Shown one piece after another: positions 54,661 through 64,000 of a DNA stretch of 64,000 nt. A program made the position numbers and the translations under genes. The notes beneath the pieces were generated by a model. It was not told where the DNA came from. It worked only from the letters and a program-made list of their open reading frames with translations, and made no database searches. Source of the stretch: Malaya genurostris (taxonomy: Eukaryota; Arthropoda; Insecta; Diptera; Culicidae); contig NC_080572.1 of the NCBI RefSeq assembly GCF_030247185.1, forward strand, positions 97,637,198 to 97,701,197, given 5' to 3'. Numbering within the stretch: position 1 is the stretch's first letter; every line of letters starts with the position of its first letter.

Positions 54661-54970
54661 CATTCAGTTGAAGATATTTGCCTGACTACCTCAAAATCGT
54701 CGTCGTTGCGCGAAAAACCCAAGCGAAAGTAAAGAGTTTTCCGCGTTGTTTTCAAATTTTAAGAAAACTTAATTTTTGAGTTGTTTGTGGTTATCGCACA
54801 CTGTTTAAAATATTATCCTGAATTCCTGATCATATTTTTGATGAAATGGTGAAAGAATTATGTTGCTACCATTAATACAAGTCGAGATATTCACGATTAA
54901 GTTCTGCCCATTCTTCCATATGGCTAATTTTGAAAAGGCACCCCATAGTAAAGTAAGTCGTATTCACGAC

Positions 54971-55254
54971 AAAATAAAAATGCTTACAATTGCGATTTTG
55001 AAAGAAGTTCAGATTTCAGCGAAGACTTTATTTTTTGGCTTCAGCATCTTCTTGCTCGGTAATCGTTTCCTTTTTTTTTGTAAGAAGTATTATAAAGTAG
55101 ACCACATCAGGATGATCTGATTTACTCTTTTTAATTTCAGTTTCAATTATGTTATAATAGTACCCTCTCCTGTTGTTAGATTTTACTCTGTTTATGTCCA
55201 CTGGAGTTAGTTTCTGTCGAACTTGTTCTCCAGCAGGCATAAAACCTCCTCATT
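54971..55254. other. unassigned sequence
   Basis: It lies between the right copy of the 48-base direct repeat and the retroelement fragment. I see nothing that I can support. Confidence 0.35.
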
Positions 55255-55949
55255 TTTTGTATAAATAGATTAAAATCATGTATCATTTGACATTTTCTTA
55301 AATATAGTGCTTCTATAGTAGCTAAATCTAATGAGACAGTAACATAAGAAAAGATTTCTTGATAACATTACGTGATAAATGAAAGCCGAAAGAATTGAAC
55401 ATTTGTTAAATATGCGGCACATGCTAGCAATGGGCTTGTTATATCCATAATAAGTTCTAACATAGGGAATCCGAAGAAAAAAATAGGATCGAAGATTACG
55501 ACGTCGAATGTCAAATTGTAACAATTGCAATTGCTCGGAGCAATCGATCTGCGACTGAAGTATGTCAGCAACAAAACTAGCCTTACAAACATCGCGACGG
55601 ACAGATAATAATTCGAGACCAATCAGTTTGCAGCGGTCATGGTTTAAAGGATATCTCCATGGAAGACGTCGGAGAGCGAATCGGAGAAATTAGCGTTGAA
55701 TCGCTGCAATGCGTTGGATTTCGTTTTGGTAATAAGGTGACCAGATAACAGCAGCATGTTTGAGCGTTGAGCGAACTAAAGCGCAATACAGAGCTTACAA
55801 GCAATCTACATCAGAGAATTTTTTAGTAACGCGAAAAATAAATCCTAATATCTTAGATCTATGTGCTCTTTAAAATTTAACTTGGCATTCCAGAAGAACA
55901 CCCAGGTCCTTAACAGATGTGCGTTCGAGAACAGTTTGTGGAATATTAT
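55255..55949 (-). pseudogene. Jockey/CR1-like RT fragment, 3' part
   Basis: The minus strand reads RTSVKDLGVLLE, ALYCALVRSTLKHAAVIWSP, QNEIQRIAAIQR, LRFALRRLPWRYPLNHD and SVRRDVCKASFVADILQSQI before fading. It is separated from its 5' part (57414-58130) by hAT copy C. Frameshifts are present. Confidence 0.82.
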
Positions 55950-57413
55950 CAGAGATGCCAGATATTTTCATAGAAAATCTGTATTTTCTTATATTCAAAA
56001 TCTGTATTTATCTGTATTCACAACTATAACGAAATTTTCGCAATAATAACACCATTTCACGATTGAAGATGAATATTAGTAGATATCTGCGATTTTTAAA
56101 AAAATTTTCTCCTTCTATTCTTACTATCAGCAATCCCTCTCTCCAAGTCTTTGAACAGTATAATGAGCTTTGCTAAACTTATTGAATATGCTCAAAGCTC
56201 ATTGAGTTATTGAGTCGACATGGCATTATAGTGCCTAATCTGTATTTCAAGTCAGGTCATAGTTTCTCAGTTTGATAATTACATCGATTTGCAGTTCAAA
56301 TCTAAGTTCCATATTTTCATATACCAGACGAGTCATAGTCGTTTTGTTGTCAACACATAGTGATAAAATCTATTCGTTTCGTTTTTTGTTTGGACCCCAC
56401 TCTTCAATGCGGTTATTTTGGTTTATGTGGTTTCGAGAAAAAACTTGCTATTATTTTGTATTAACCATGTCGAATTTCGAGCCAAATAAAAAGCATTTGT
56501 GTGACAAGATATGATTTTATTGTTCAATTAAGTGAAGAAGGTACCGAGTTCTAGTTGAGACTTATGGGGATCTTGATGCAACTGTCAAAGCTTGTGAGCT
56601 TTAGTTTCAACGTTTCAAAACAGGTTATTATTTTTTTGTTATTGACAAAGAACTTTGAAATCGACCACAAATGTATGTAGATGACGAACTACAATTATCA
56701 TTGGACTAAAATGATACAAAAATAAAATAAATTATGGCCTAGCATTTCAATCTCAACCTCAAGCTATTTCTGATAGTCTAAGAGCCTTGAGAAAAATTTA
56801 AAATGATTTGTAAATGGGTTCCACACAAACAGAATGAACATGCAAAAACCCAGTGCGAAATGCTCCTTTCACGCTTCTAAAGAAAACTGCATTGGATTGT
56901 AACTGTCGACGAAAGATAAGTATATTTGGGAACCCGAAACGCAGGTTTCATGCCAGGACAATCATCAACATCGAGTTAAAGATCGTATAGTTTTGGAAAA
57001 AGACAATGTTAAGTGTCTGATGGGTTTAGGAATAGTGAATTACGAACTTTTTGAACCTAGCGAAACAATTACTACCGTCCGCTCCAGGTAAAATGCTAAT
57101 ACTTCAAATAAAAAAACAATTCGCCATCGTTTTTGAAAAACTCGATTTTTTCTTGAAAAAAAAAGACATTTTCAATTTTCGCAACTTAGTAATTAAATCA
57201 AATTTTGTTCTTTGGTTACGAAACTTCTATCTCATCTCTAGTACTAAATCCTAAATTATGGCTTAGGCCAAATAAAGAAAAAAAGTGTATGGAATCTGTA
57301 TAAATCTGTATGAAATATACGAAATCTGTACAAAGTCTGTATTCTGTATAAAATCTGTATGGACATGTAAAAATCTGTATAATACAGATAAATCTGTATA
57401 AATGGCATCTCTG
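55950..57413. mobile_element. hAT-type element, copy C
   Basis: The ends are CAGAGATGCCAGATATTTTC and the inverse AAATGGCATCTCTG. The 8-bp duplication AATATTAT at 55942-55949 and 57414-57421 is perfect. Subterminal ATACAGATTT-type repeats are present. It splits a reverse-transcriptase fragment and itself contains a mariner remnant (56461-57055). Confidence 0.93.
56461..57055 (+). pseudogene. mariner transposase remnant inside hAT copy C
   Basis: Plus-strand pieces in order: MSNFEPNKKHLCDKI at 56468, a decayed helix-turn-helix region (CELxFQRFKT type, about 56590), then LLLSRF, LHWIVTVDER and YIWEPETQ (56866-56945, the mariner CDEKWIxYxNPKR block), then NYELFEPSETITTVRS (57036-57090). Many stops and shifts show it is old. 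It fits the SETMAR/irritans-type mariner pattern. Confidence 0.6.
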
Positions 57414-58130
57414 AATATTATAGTCGAATTTGAATACAGACTTTTTGCTACTAAAAGAGATGACGGAGAATTGAGTGGCATTTAAACTCATTTCGAAATA
57501 TGAAATATGAAAGTCATCGGCGAACGATGGCTTCATACACTGGATCGAAAAATTAGATCGTTGAGATACAATAAAATTATGAACGGTCCAAGGTGACTTC
57601 CTTGAGGAACTCCAGAGGTAACAGCAAATGGTTAGGTTGTACAGTCTTCTATTTTCACTATCATTTCATAACCAATTAGATATGATCGAAGCCAATTTAA
57701 AAATGGTCCGTTTAATCCCAATCTACTTAATTTGAAGATCGTGATGATTAATTTTGTCGAACGCAGCAACAAATCGGTGTATATAGAATCTACTTGTAAA
57801 CGTGCTTGTAAAGAACGTATTGTATGACTATGGAAATGTAGGTTACTAAATTTAGGGAAGTTGAAGGCTTTGGCATGAATCCATGCTGAGTCTCAGATAT
57901 GTAGTCAGAGCAACTAACATATGTGTTATAAAATCCAGAACTATAATTTCAAACAGCTTCGATACAGCGCACAAAGCAGTTATTACACGGTAGTTGGATA
58001 CTATACCCTTGTTCACATGGGATTTCTTCAATATTTTAGGAACAAATTCCAGAACGCATAGAACAATTGAAAATGTTGGATAGAGGAACTAACAAACTAT
58101 TAGAACAATTTCCTATCACCACGGATGGAA
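57414..58130 (-). pseudogene. Jockey/CR1-like RT fragment, 5' part
   Basis: The minus strand reads VTSGVPQGSHLGPFIILLYL then NDLI (about 57610-57560). Next is SFADDFHISYFEMSLNATQF (the F/YADD catalytic box), running to KFDYNI at the hAT insertion. Further right, decayed pieces of the RT fingers (for example AFDKINHHDLQIK-like at 57750 and RYDTRTQHGFMPK-like near 57880) are visible. Confidence 0.72.
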
Positions 58131-58199
58131 TCCCAGAACTTCTTCGTTTCTTTTCTTGTCCAACTTCGCTTCGTAAGCCTGTCATGCAAATTTTGCTTT

Positions 58200-58400
58200 A
58201 AGAATGCGATTGTTATCATTGAAGAATAGCATTCCATTTATTACGTTATTTGCATTATTGAATGTGTTTTCACTGAGACGATATCTTCCATCAGACATCA
58301 ATATCTTTGAGTGCGAAAATATTCTTTCTATTTCCGCATTGAAATAGGGAAACGCAATCACATATATCGAAAAGTTTTTGTTATTCCTGGTAACATCTCT
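58200..58400 (-). pseudogene. hAT transposase C-terminal dimerisation domain
   Basis: Minus-strand translation gives VIAFPYFNAEIERIFSHSKI, then LMSDGRYRLSENTFNNANNV. The pattern LPxSNAxxERxFSxxxxIK...RNRLS is the hAT dimerisation domain near the transposase C-terminus. The upstream coding part is nearly absent, as only about 350 bases remain to the element end at 58752. Confidence 0.75.
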
Positions 58401-58979
58401 GTTGAAATAGCGAAAAATCCACCGAAGAAAACATTTACTAGAACCGCCTTCTAGTAAATTTTGGTTTTATCAAGGTGAAAATACACCAATTCGGCCAGCT
58501 CGACCAATTGCTGAAACGTTCGCCCATCTTCAATTTTTTAGGGTTTCATAAAACTCACAAGCTCAAAAAATTTGCAAAGAACTTTTATTATTCGAACAAA
58601 TAATGCAAAGAATTTTTATTATTTGAACAAATCATTCATGTGGAATGATAGTTTTTAAATTCGCGCGAAATCCGCGCCATAGCATCAAAACCTTAGCTGA
58701 AACCGCGCCAAATCCGCGAAAATCGCGAAATCCGCGCAACCGTAACAACCCTGCATAACCAAAGCGAATCGGTCAACTCTGTTCCTATCGAAATCTATGT
58801 GGAAAACAATGTGACATTCATATGAAATGCATATAGAATCTAGAGGTAACGATATATCTTATCGTTTTGATATGCATTTCATGTAAACGTAGCATGATTT
58901 CCACTAAATATCAACAGTTCTTACACTCATTCTATGAGTTGAGTGTATATTTCCATGAATTTCGTGTGTTCTACAAGTA

Positions 58980-59222
58980 ACACATGGATCAATAAGTCCC
59001 GAGACTAAAGCAGAGATGGCGCTCGTAGTAAACCAGTAACCAGATCTTTCTAGAGTACTAACCTTTGCTTGAAACGGGTCAAAATTTTAAGTCGATCCGA
59101 CCAGAAACAGCTGAGTTATCGAGGTTGGAGTAAAGTCGTTTTGTAGTTTGATTAAAAAATGGAAAAAATCGAGTTTCGTGTATTGATAAAACATTGTTTT
59201 TAATGGGGAAAAACACCGTGCA
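58980..59222 (+). mobile_element. mariner element, right-truncated second copy
   Basis: TA(58978-58979)-ACACATGGATCAATAAGTCC starts a near-identical copy of the left 243 bases of the mariner at 51173, through the transposase ATG (59160) and MEKIEFRVLIKHCF. It stops at 59222 after GGGGAAAAACACCGTGCAA. No right TIR follows. Confidence 0.9.
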
Positions 59223-59802
59223 ACAGTCATGTGAACAGGATCAAACCCCCTAAATGACTACATGGAAAGGTTTTCTAGATACAGCAAAGAAAGGTATGGT
59301 GCTTAATAAATCAAACTCAAAATGTATGTTTTGTTTTCATATACTCATTATATTAGTGGAAATTATCAATATTATTCGCGACAGTAGAGAACCAACCTTT
59401 TAATAGCGAAACTGAGAAAACTAGACTGACTATAAACTCTACTAAACACAAATAAAACGAAGCGACCAATTGAATACAATTCAAGCTTGTTCGAGTACGT
59501 TCCTAAGATTGAGTAACTTGAAAGTGTACAATGAGACGATTGATGCCCACGAAAAACAGACTAAATTAAAGTACTTTGTCCTGGAATATTAGTCGTAATT
59601 TCCTGTAACTGATGTATTTCTCTGTATATCAGTTTGGAATAGTCCTACAATCGAAACAACTGTTCTAAATTGAAAGTTTCTTTATAATTTTAGTCTTTCA
59701 TTAAATCACCACAGCGGTGGTAACTATCTTTCGACATAATTATTAAACGTTCCTGCTATGGAAAGGGGGAAAGTGTGTCAACTGGCTCTGTTGCGGTAGA
59801 TT
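59223..59802. other. 3' flank of FAM98
   Basis: It contains the FAM98 3' UTR on the minus strand. I do not find a canonical AATAAA close to the stop. No repeat is recognised. Confidence 0.4.
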
Positions 59803-61505
59803 TCAGCGACGGCCACCACGGTTATAGTTGGAACGACCACCACCTCCGTTATTTCCACCACGTCCGCCAACGCGATGATCATTGTCGTATCCACGATCTC
59901 TATTACCATCAAAACTGTTGTTCCGACCATACTGCTGATCTCCAGTTCCCCCTCCGCGATGGCTGGATCCACCAGAGCCATTGCTGTATTGGTCGTTACT
60001 TGTATACCCGCGATTAGATCCTGAACCAAAACTGCTGTTACCACTGTGGTAACCATGGTTGTTATCTAGAAAAACCACACTATTTTGTACAGCTGAGATC
60101 AATCGATCACTTCATTTACCTTTCTGAGGCTGCGACCATCCGCCCTGAACACGGTTTCCGTGTCCGCTACCCCCACCACCACTACGGTTTTGGTTGTGCT
60201 GATAACCTCCGCTCTGGTTGTTTCCGCTATGTTGCTGACCTTGATAGTAACCAGTTTGCTGTTGGCCTTGGTTGTATCCACCACCTTGATTATAACTTTG
60301 CTGCTGAAAACCACCACCACCTCCTCCACCGCGACCTTGTTGACCGCCCTGTAATAAATATTATTACCGAGTAAACCATGCATTTTAACAGCTTAGTTGG
60401 ATGAACAGAAAATAAAAACCGACTTACCCGTCCACCACTAAAACCACCACGCTGACCGCCGGTGTTTCTCTGTGTCTGCCATGATGGCATTTCTAGCGGA
60501 GGTGGATTATGCTCGTACGCACGTCCGCCACGATCCGGAACCCTTCCGATAATATGTCGCTGTATTTTACTTTTTGTGTTCTTCCGCACACTTACACTGC
60601 TAGTTTTCTCTATAATTGCCAGTGTTTCCCTAACCCCTAACAGGGCCCCAAGATCCGTATCGCGTCCTCCGGTTTTCAACGAATCCAATAGCTTACATTT
60701 TTCCGCATATCTTTCGACCATTTGTCCTTCTTTTCCTTTCACTCGAGTGGACCATCTGAAACTTTGTATTGTTACATCCAATCGAGTGAGTAACATTTTC
60801 CTTCTCAAGTCGTATTCCGTATCCAGATCTTTTTGCAACTGTTCCAACTTGTTCCATTGCTCGATCGTAAGGTTTTTCTTGGGAGCAAACAGTGGACTGC
60901 TCAATCGCTTCTCGCCAGCAACTCTAATCGTATCGTCCAGACGAATATTGATCTTTTCGAATAACACCTTCGCAGGGATATTATTAGGTGGCTTACCCAT
61001 ACTGAGGGTAATCGAAATATCTTTAAGGGCAGCCGCTGTTGGAGATTCGAACAATGTGATTACATTTGTTTTCTCTTTCGGTTTGAGCGATTCAATCATT
61101 TTGAATGCCATCAGTTCAGTAATAAGATATTCTAGTAAAACCATTTTGGACTCGAATGTTTGCAAGCGATCTGAAACGTGACCTGATGTGAGACTAGCGT
61201 AGGGACAGGTCAACTCTTTCAAAAACGCAGACAGTTCAAGCACAAATGTACTCGAATCGTCGCTTTTTGTAATTTTCTCATCTAATTTTCCTAAGATTCG
61301 GATTTCATCCGTCAAACAAACTATCAATTCTTGAAATTCGGAGCTAGAGGCTCCTGCGGTAATTGCTGTTGAAGCGTAATTTTGGTCCAAGAAAGGACCA
61401 TCGTAGCTGTAATTGACATAATATGTTTTATATTTTATTTTATGCATAGTACCATTGTACAACTAACCCAACATTTTTTAATTCGTTTATAAGTTGCTCC
61501 TCCAT
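59803..61505 (-). CDS. FAM98A: FAM98 homologue with Gly-rich tail
   Basis: Four exons, 61505-61468, 61406-60428, 60348-60120 and 60065-59803, with introns of 61, 79 and 54 bases (all GT-AG, frames agree), give 502 residues. In animals FAM98 proteins belong to the tRNA ligase complex with RTCB, DDX1 and RTRAF/CGI-99, which joins tRNA exons and XBP1 mRNA. The start MEEQLINELKNVG joins YDGPFLD across intron 1. The DUF2465 region follows to about residue 310 (VLELSAFLKELTCPY, SPLFAPKKNLTIEQWNKLEQ, LLTRLDVTIQSFRWS, HIIGRVPDRGGRAYE). From about residue 325 the protein is rich in Gly, Gln, Asn, Tyr and Arg (GGQQGRGGGGGG, NQGGGYNQGQQQ, GGGRSNYNRGGRR), typical of RNA-binding, low-complexity tails. A diverged paralogue lacking the tail lies 9 kb to the left in the same orientation. 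The choice of A or B member is by tail type only. Confidence 0.93.
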
Positions 61506-61956
61506 GTAAACTGTCTATTTGACACACTAGACAAATTTCCCGGTTCCGGAATTAACTCTACACAATTTATTATTTCTACCTTTCTACGAAATATAAAATG
61601 TCTATTCGAGAAATTAGATATTTTTACAGTTTTCTAGTTACTAAACCAGTAACTAGTCGGCTGAATACAATGGTTATGGTATCAAAAAGCTGCTATACAC
61701 GCTTATTCACTACTACTTTATCTTACCTTAGGTTTGAACTCAATTTTGGGTACTCATTTAATTTGATTTCTACACGGAGAAAAGAAATTGCTAAGAAAAA
61801 AAAAATTATTTGGAATTTCATTATGATATCGTGTGTTTTTTTTTACCCTAGACTTTGTATGATGAGCTACAGGACGTGTACCCCCGCTTGACGGATGGGA
61901 GTAGGAGTCAATTTATACTTCGCGTATTGATCAAGTCGGACCATACCGAGATCGAT
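61506..61956. other. FAM98 upstream region
   Basis: It should hold the FAM98 promoter on the minus strand. A 97-codon plus frame has no recognised features. No TATA box is evident. Confidence 0.4.
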
Positions 61957-63119
61957 AATTTTTTTTTTCATTTAAAAGAAATTTTATTCAGGCCTATTTG
62001 CGTACAAGCTTTATGTGGCCGATTTAGCTGAGTTTTTAGAAAATTTTTTTTTGTATTGGATCTCGTTGTCAACCTATTTCTAGGGGAAGAGGAGCTTCCA
62101 TTTTCTTTCTGCGAGGATTGAGGGGCAGTTTGTTCGCGGTTCGTCTCGTCATTCATTGCCACATCGGAGGTATTGTTGTTAATTTCGTTGTTAGTTGCTG
62201 TAGATGCGTCTTGTTGTGCATTGTTTGCAGTTGCTTGTTGGTTGGATGGTAAGTTGTTAAGTGCAGCTGGTGTACTTTGTTTTATAGGGGATACGTTGGA
62301 TGGTTTCGTTGAAGGGGATGCTTCACTGTTGTTGGTGACTGTCACAGGTGTACTGGGGTTGGTGTGAAGGAAGCACCGTTGTCCTTTGGTGTTGTTGTCT
62401 CCTTGTTCAGTTTATCACATGGCTTACCGTAGTGAACAGCTTTTTGGCAATATTAACATTTGGCCATCTGATTGTCATAGGTAACAAGTGATTTGCACGG
62501 GATTCTTGTATCCTGACCGAATGTCACAAAAGAAGGTATAGGCCTCCTCAAGCGCATGCGTAACAAACGTACGCCATTTAGAATACCGAGGAAAAAATTC
62601 TTCCACTTTTCTTTTTCGATAGAGAGAATCTCTCCGTATTGGGACATATAGTTTTGCGAATATAAGGATCGATGACGCTTGAGGGAAGATCATGCACACG
62701 CACTTCTATAGCACTATCTTTTATATATACTGGAATGTTGTATTTGATATTTTCATGCTCCACATAGTGCACATTATTATTGTCTTTAGCGAATTGAATT
62801 GAATTCAACGCTTTATAGAACTGGATATAAACAACATTATTTGTCTTATTGCATTGAAGTAAATGCACACGTTTAATGTCAAGATGCGTTTGCTCCTTAA
62901 ACAAACCTTCAAGTTCTCGTATCGAAGGTCGAATTTTGCACTGTCTTAAGTCAACAACAATTGTATTCTTTCGTGTCGGCGGTAGCTTTTGTTCGTTTGG
63001 TTAACTCATTTCGAGGTCGTTCTATTGTTCACTACACAATACTGTACTTGGTTTCTTCTGTCTCGAACGTAAGCGGTTTTGTTTTATCGACTGACTGGGA
63101 TGAGATGAGAAAGCGAACT
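61957..63119 (-). mobile_element. ORF1-only non-LTR retroelement (half-LINE-like)
   Basis: On the minus strand a 5' UTR starting near CAGTTCGCTTTCTCATCTCA (63119) leads to a gag-like ORF1 (63008-61968) and then directly to a 3' UTR-like end with AATAAA (61990-61985) and a poly(A) run at 61967-61957. No endonuclease or RT sequence lies between. GAGATCGAT occurs at 61948-61956 and 63120-63128, a 9-bp target duplication. The copy thus looks like a complete insertion of an RNA that lacked ORF2. Confidence 0.75.
61968..63008 (-). pseudogene. gag-like ORF1 protein of a Jockey-type retroelement, broken
   Basis: From ATG at 63008 the third codon is TAA. The frame then reads LPPTRKNTIVVDLRQCKIRP, IRELEGLFKEQTHLDIKRVH and YIKDSAIEVRVHDLPSSVID. 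A frameshift follows, then QYGEILSIEKEKWKNF, NGVRLLRMRLRRPIPSFVTF and a zinc-knuckle-like KC(stop)YCQKAVHYGKPC in which the codon after the first Cys is TAA. The Asn/Ser/Gln-rich tail (62345-61968) is open, ending where 3' UTR sequence begins. This matches ORF1 nucleic-acid-binding proteins of mosquito non-LTR elements. Confidence 0.8.
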
Positions 63120-63651
63120 GAGATCGATCGTTCGCTTATAAATGTTAAAAGATGAAAATTATTATGTTATCTGGATCGATCACGGAGTGGAAAGGACTAA
63201 TACTGCTTGAAATTGACAATAGGTCATTAGGTGGTTTCGGGCATTTTTATGCCTGGAATTGGTCACCAATTTGAATTATCTTGATCCAGTTGGGATGAAT
63301 ATTAATATATCATATTCATCCTGAACTGGTGAATTTAATTAAAAAAAGAGGACTATTGTTATCAGGCATAGGAGTAAATTGACATCTTATGAACCGTTAA
63401 GGAACTTTCAAACCTTTCCGATCCGGTTCGGTATCGATACTAATGTTTACAATATGCAATGACGATGAAACTGATTGATCAAGTGTAAATACACTCTCAA
63501 ATCAGGAAAGGTTGCAATGTACCTAAATTTCTCCAACTTTGACACAGATGTCACTTTCAAATTGAAAGTGTGAGATGTATGTTTCTGGAAGAGAACGGTT
63601 CACGTGGATCATTTCATACAATCACACCTAGTATTTTTCACGAAATACATG
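63120..63651. other. unassigned sequence with a short hairpin at 63281-63337
   Basis: CCAGTTGGGATGAATAT and ATATTCATCCTGAACTGG form an imperfect hairpin with a short AT loop. No gene is seen. The remainder holds ATTGAAAGTGTGA/TGTAAATACACTCTC-type AT-rich sequence with no clear repeat. Confidence 0.5.
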
Positions 63652-63892
63652 TAGGGTAACAGAGGTATTTTGGCCACTTCATATATTTTGGCCCACCTAA
63701 CAAACTTTATCGATTTTATCGGATTTAATTGATGTGAAGTAACTCATGTTACATAAATTTGAAGGTAAACACATTAAATTACCTATTGCGGAAGGGTTTT
63801 TGAAAGATATTTCAACATTTGGTGGATATTTATTCAAAGTGGGCCAAAATAAAATCAATCCTAAAGTGGGCCAAAATACCTCTGTTACCCTA
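63652..63892. mobile_element. palindromic TIR element, complete copy
   Basis: TAGGGTAACAGAGGTATTTT at 63652 and the inverse AAAATACCTCTGTTACCCTA ending at 63892. The interior is also partly palindromic (TTTGGCCCACC / GTGGGCCAAAA). TA at both edges fits TA duplication. It is 241 bases and non-coding. A truncated copy lies inverted at 14188-14396. Confidence 0.92.
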
Positions 63893-64000
63893 GTTCTTGT
63901 TCCCTGGATGCGTGCTCAACACTAGAGAGCCCAAAACCTGAAGTGCTCAAAAGCAGTCAAAATGATTAGATTCTCTCTTTAAAAAAAACTGACAGAATAA

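Larger units (their letters stand above)
54013..54970. repeat. 48-base direct repeat flanking about 900 bases
   Basis: TTTTGAAAAGGCACCCCATA plus GTAAAGTAAGTCG(A/T)ATTCACGAC occurs at about 54016-54063 and again at about 54928-54970. The segment between them includes the 124-base tandem repeat. The repeat is too long for a target duplication, so unequal exchange or a two-copy element is more likely. Confidence 0.65.
52280..58752. mobile_element. 6.5-kb composite hAT-type element
   Basis: AGGGTTGTTAC at 52280 is inverse to GTAACAACCCT ending at 58752. The flanks ACATAACC (52272-52279) and GCATAACC (58753-58760) match in 7 of 8 bases. Both ends carry many CGCG-containing subterminal repeats (ACGCGCGAAG at 52310-52370; AATCCGCG and CGCGCC types at 58660-58740). 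A hAT C-terminal dimerisation domain lies near the right end (58200-58400). Inside are a tandem block, a 124-base repeat, a split non-LTR fragment and hAT copy C. Confidence 0.7.

Noticed and set aside
60160..61181. Plus-strand frames of 64 and 239 codons across FAM98
   Set aside because: They are antisense to well-supported FAM98 exons and show no domain.

Overview
The window is nuclear DNA of a dipteran, most likely a culicine mosquito (Aedes/Culex type). This rests on short GT-AG introns of 50-80 bases in AT-rich DNA, orthologues of conserved animal genes, and dense mosquito-type mobile DNA: Jockey/I/RTE-like non-LTR elements, tRNA-derived SINEs, mariner and DD41D elements, hAT elements and many short TIR elements. 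The species assignment is inference.

Six genes or gene remnants stand out from the repeats. RNASEH2C (30845-31341, +) and fibrillarin (31527-32940, -) converge, 185 bases apart. BUD13 (40488-42322, +) follows. Then come an acidic-tract gene on the minus strand that looks frameshifted (46117-47147), a short diverged FAM98 paralogue (49747-50853, -) and the full FAM98 gene with its Gly-rich tail (59803-61505, -). The products act in RNA metabolism: RNase H2, rRNA 2'-O-methylation, splicing (RES complex) and the tRNA ligase complex. They show no operon-like link.

Layout. 1-8.4 kb: fragments of an RNase H-type retroelement, a Penelope-like element, a dead mariner, a DD41D element, a degenerate tandem repeat, a 5'-truncated non-LTR copy with a 14-bp target duplication, and a SINE. 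8.4-19 kb: mostly sequence I cannot assign, with an RT fragment, a decayed mariner, short TIR elements and two SINE copies. 19-25 kb: a 200-bp TA tract, then a stack of nested DNA elements. 25-31 kb: several TIR elements, some tandem or nested. 31-33 kb: RNASEH2C and fibrillarin. 33-40 kb: nested TIR elements, hAT copies, an RTE fragment and a TTAA-flanked element. 40-42 kb: BUD13. 43-49 kb: DD41D copy with duplicated ends, non-LTR remains and the frameshifted gene. 50-51 kb: FAM98-like paralogue. 51-59 kb: a mariner inside a TIR element, then a 6.5-kb hAT-type composite holding a retroelement, a smaller hAT and a mariner. 59.8-61.5 kb: FAM98. 62-63 kb: a retroelement carrying only ORF1. 63.7 kb: a palindromic TIR element.

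Many insertions are supported by target-site duplications, and some by uninterrupted copies of the host repeat elsewhere in the window, so their relative order can be read. The less routine observations are the FAM98 duplication, homopolymer frameshifts in an otherwise coherent gene, the ORF1-only retroelement, a DD41D copy ending in two inverted copies of its own 3' end, a target octamer present three times around two inserts, and a box C/D-like segment in fibrillarin intron 2.
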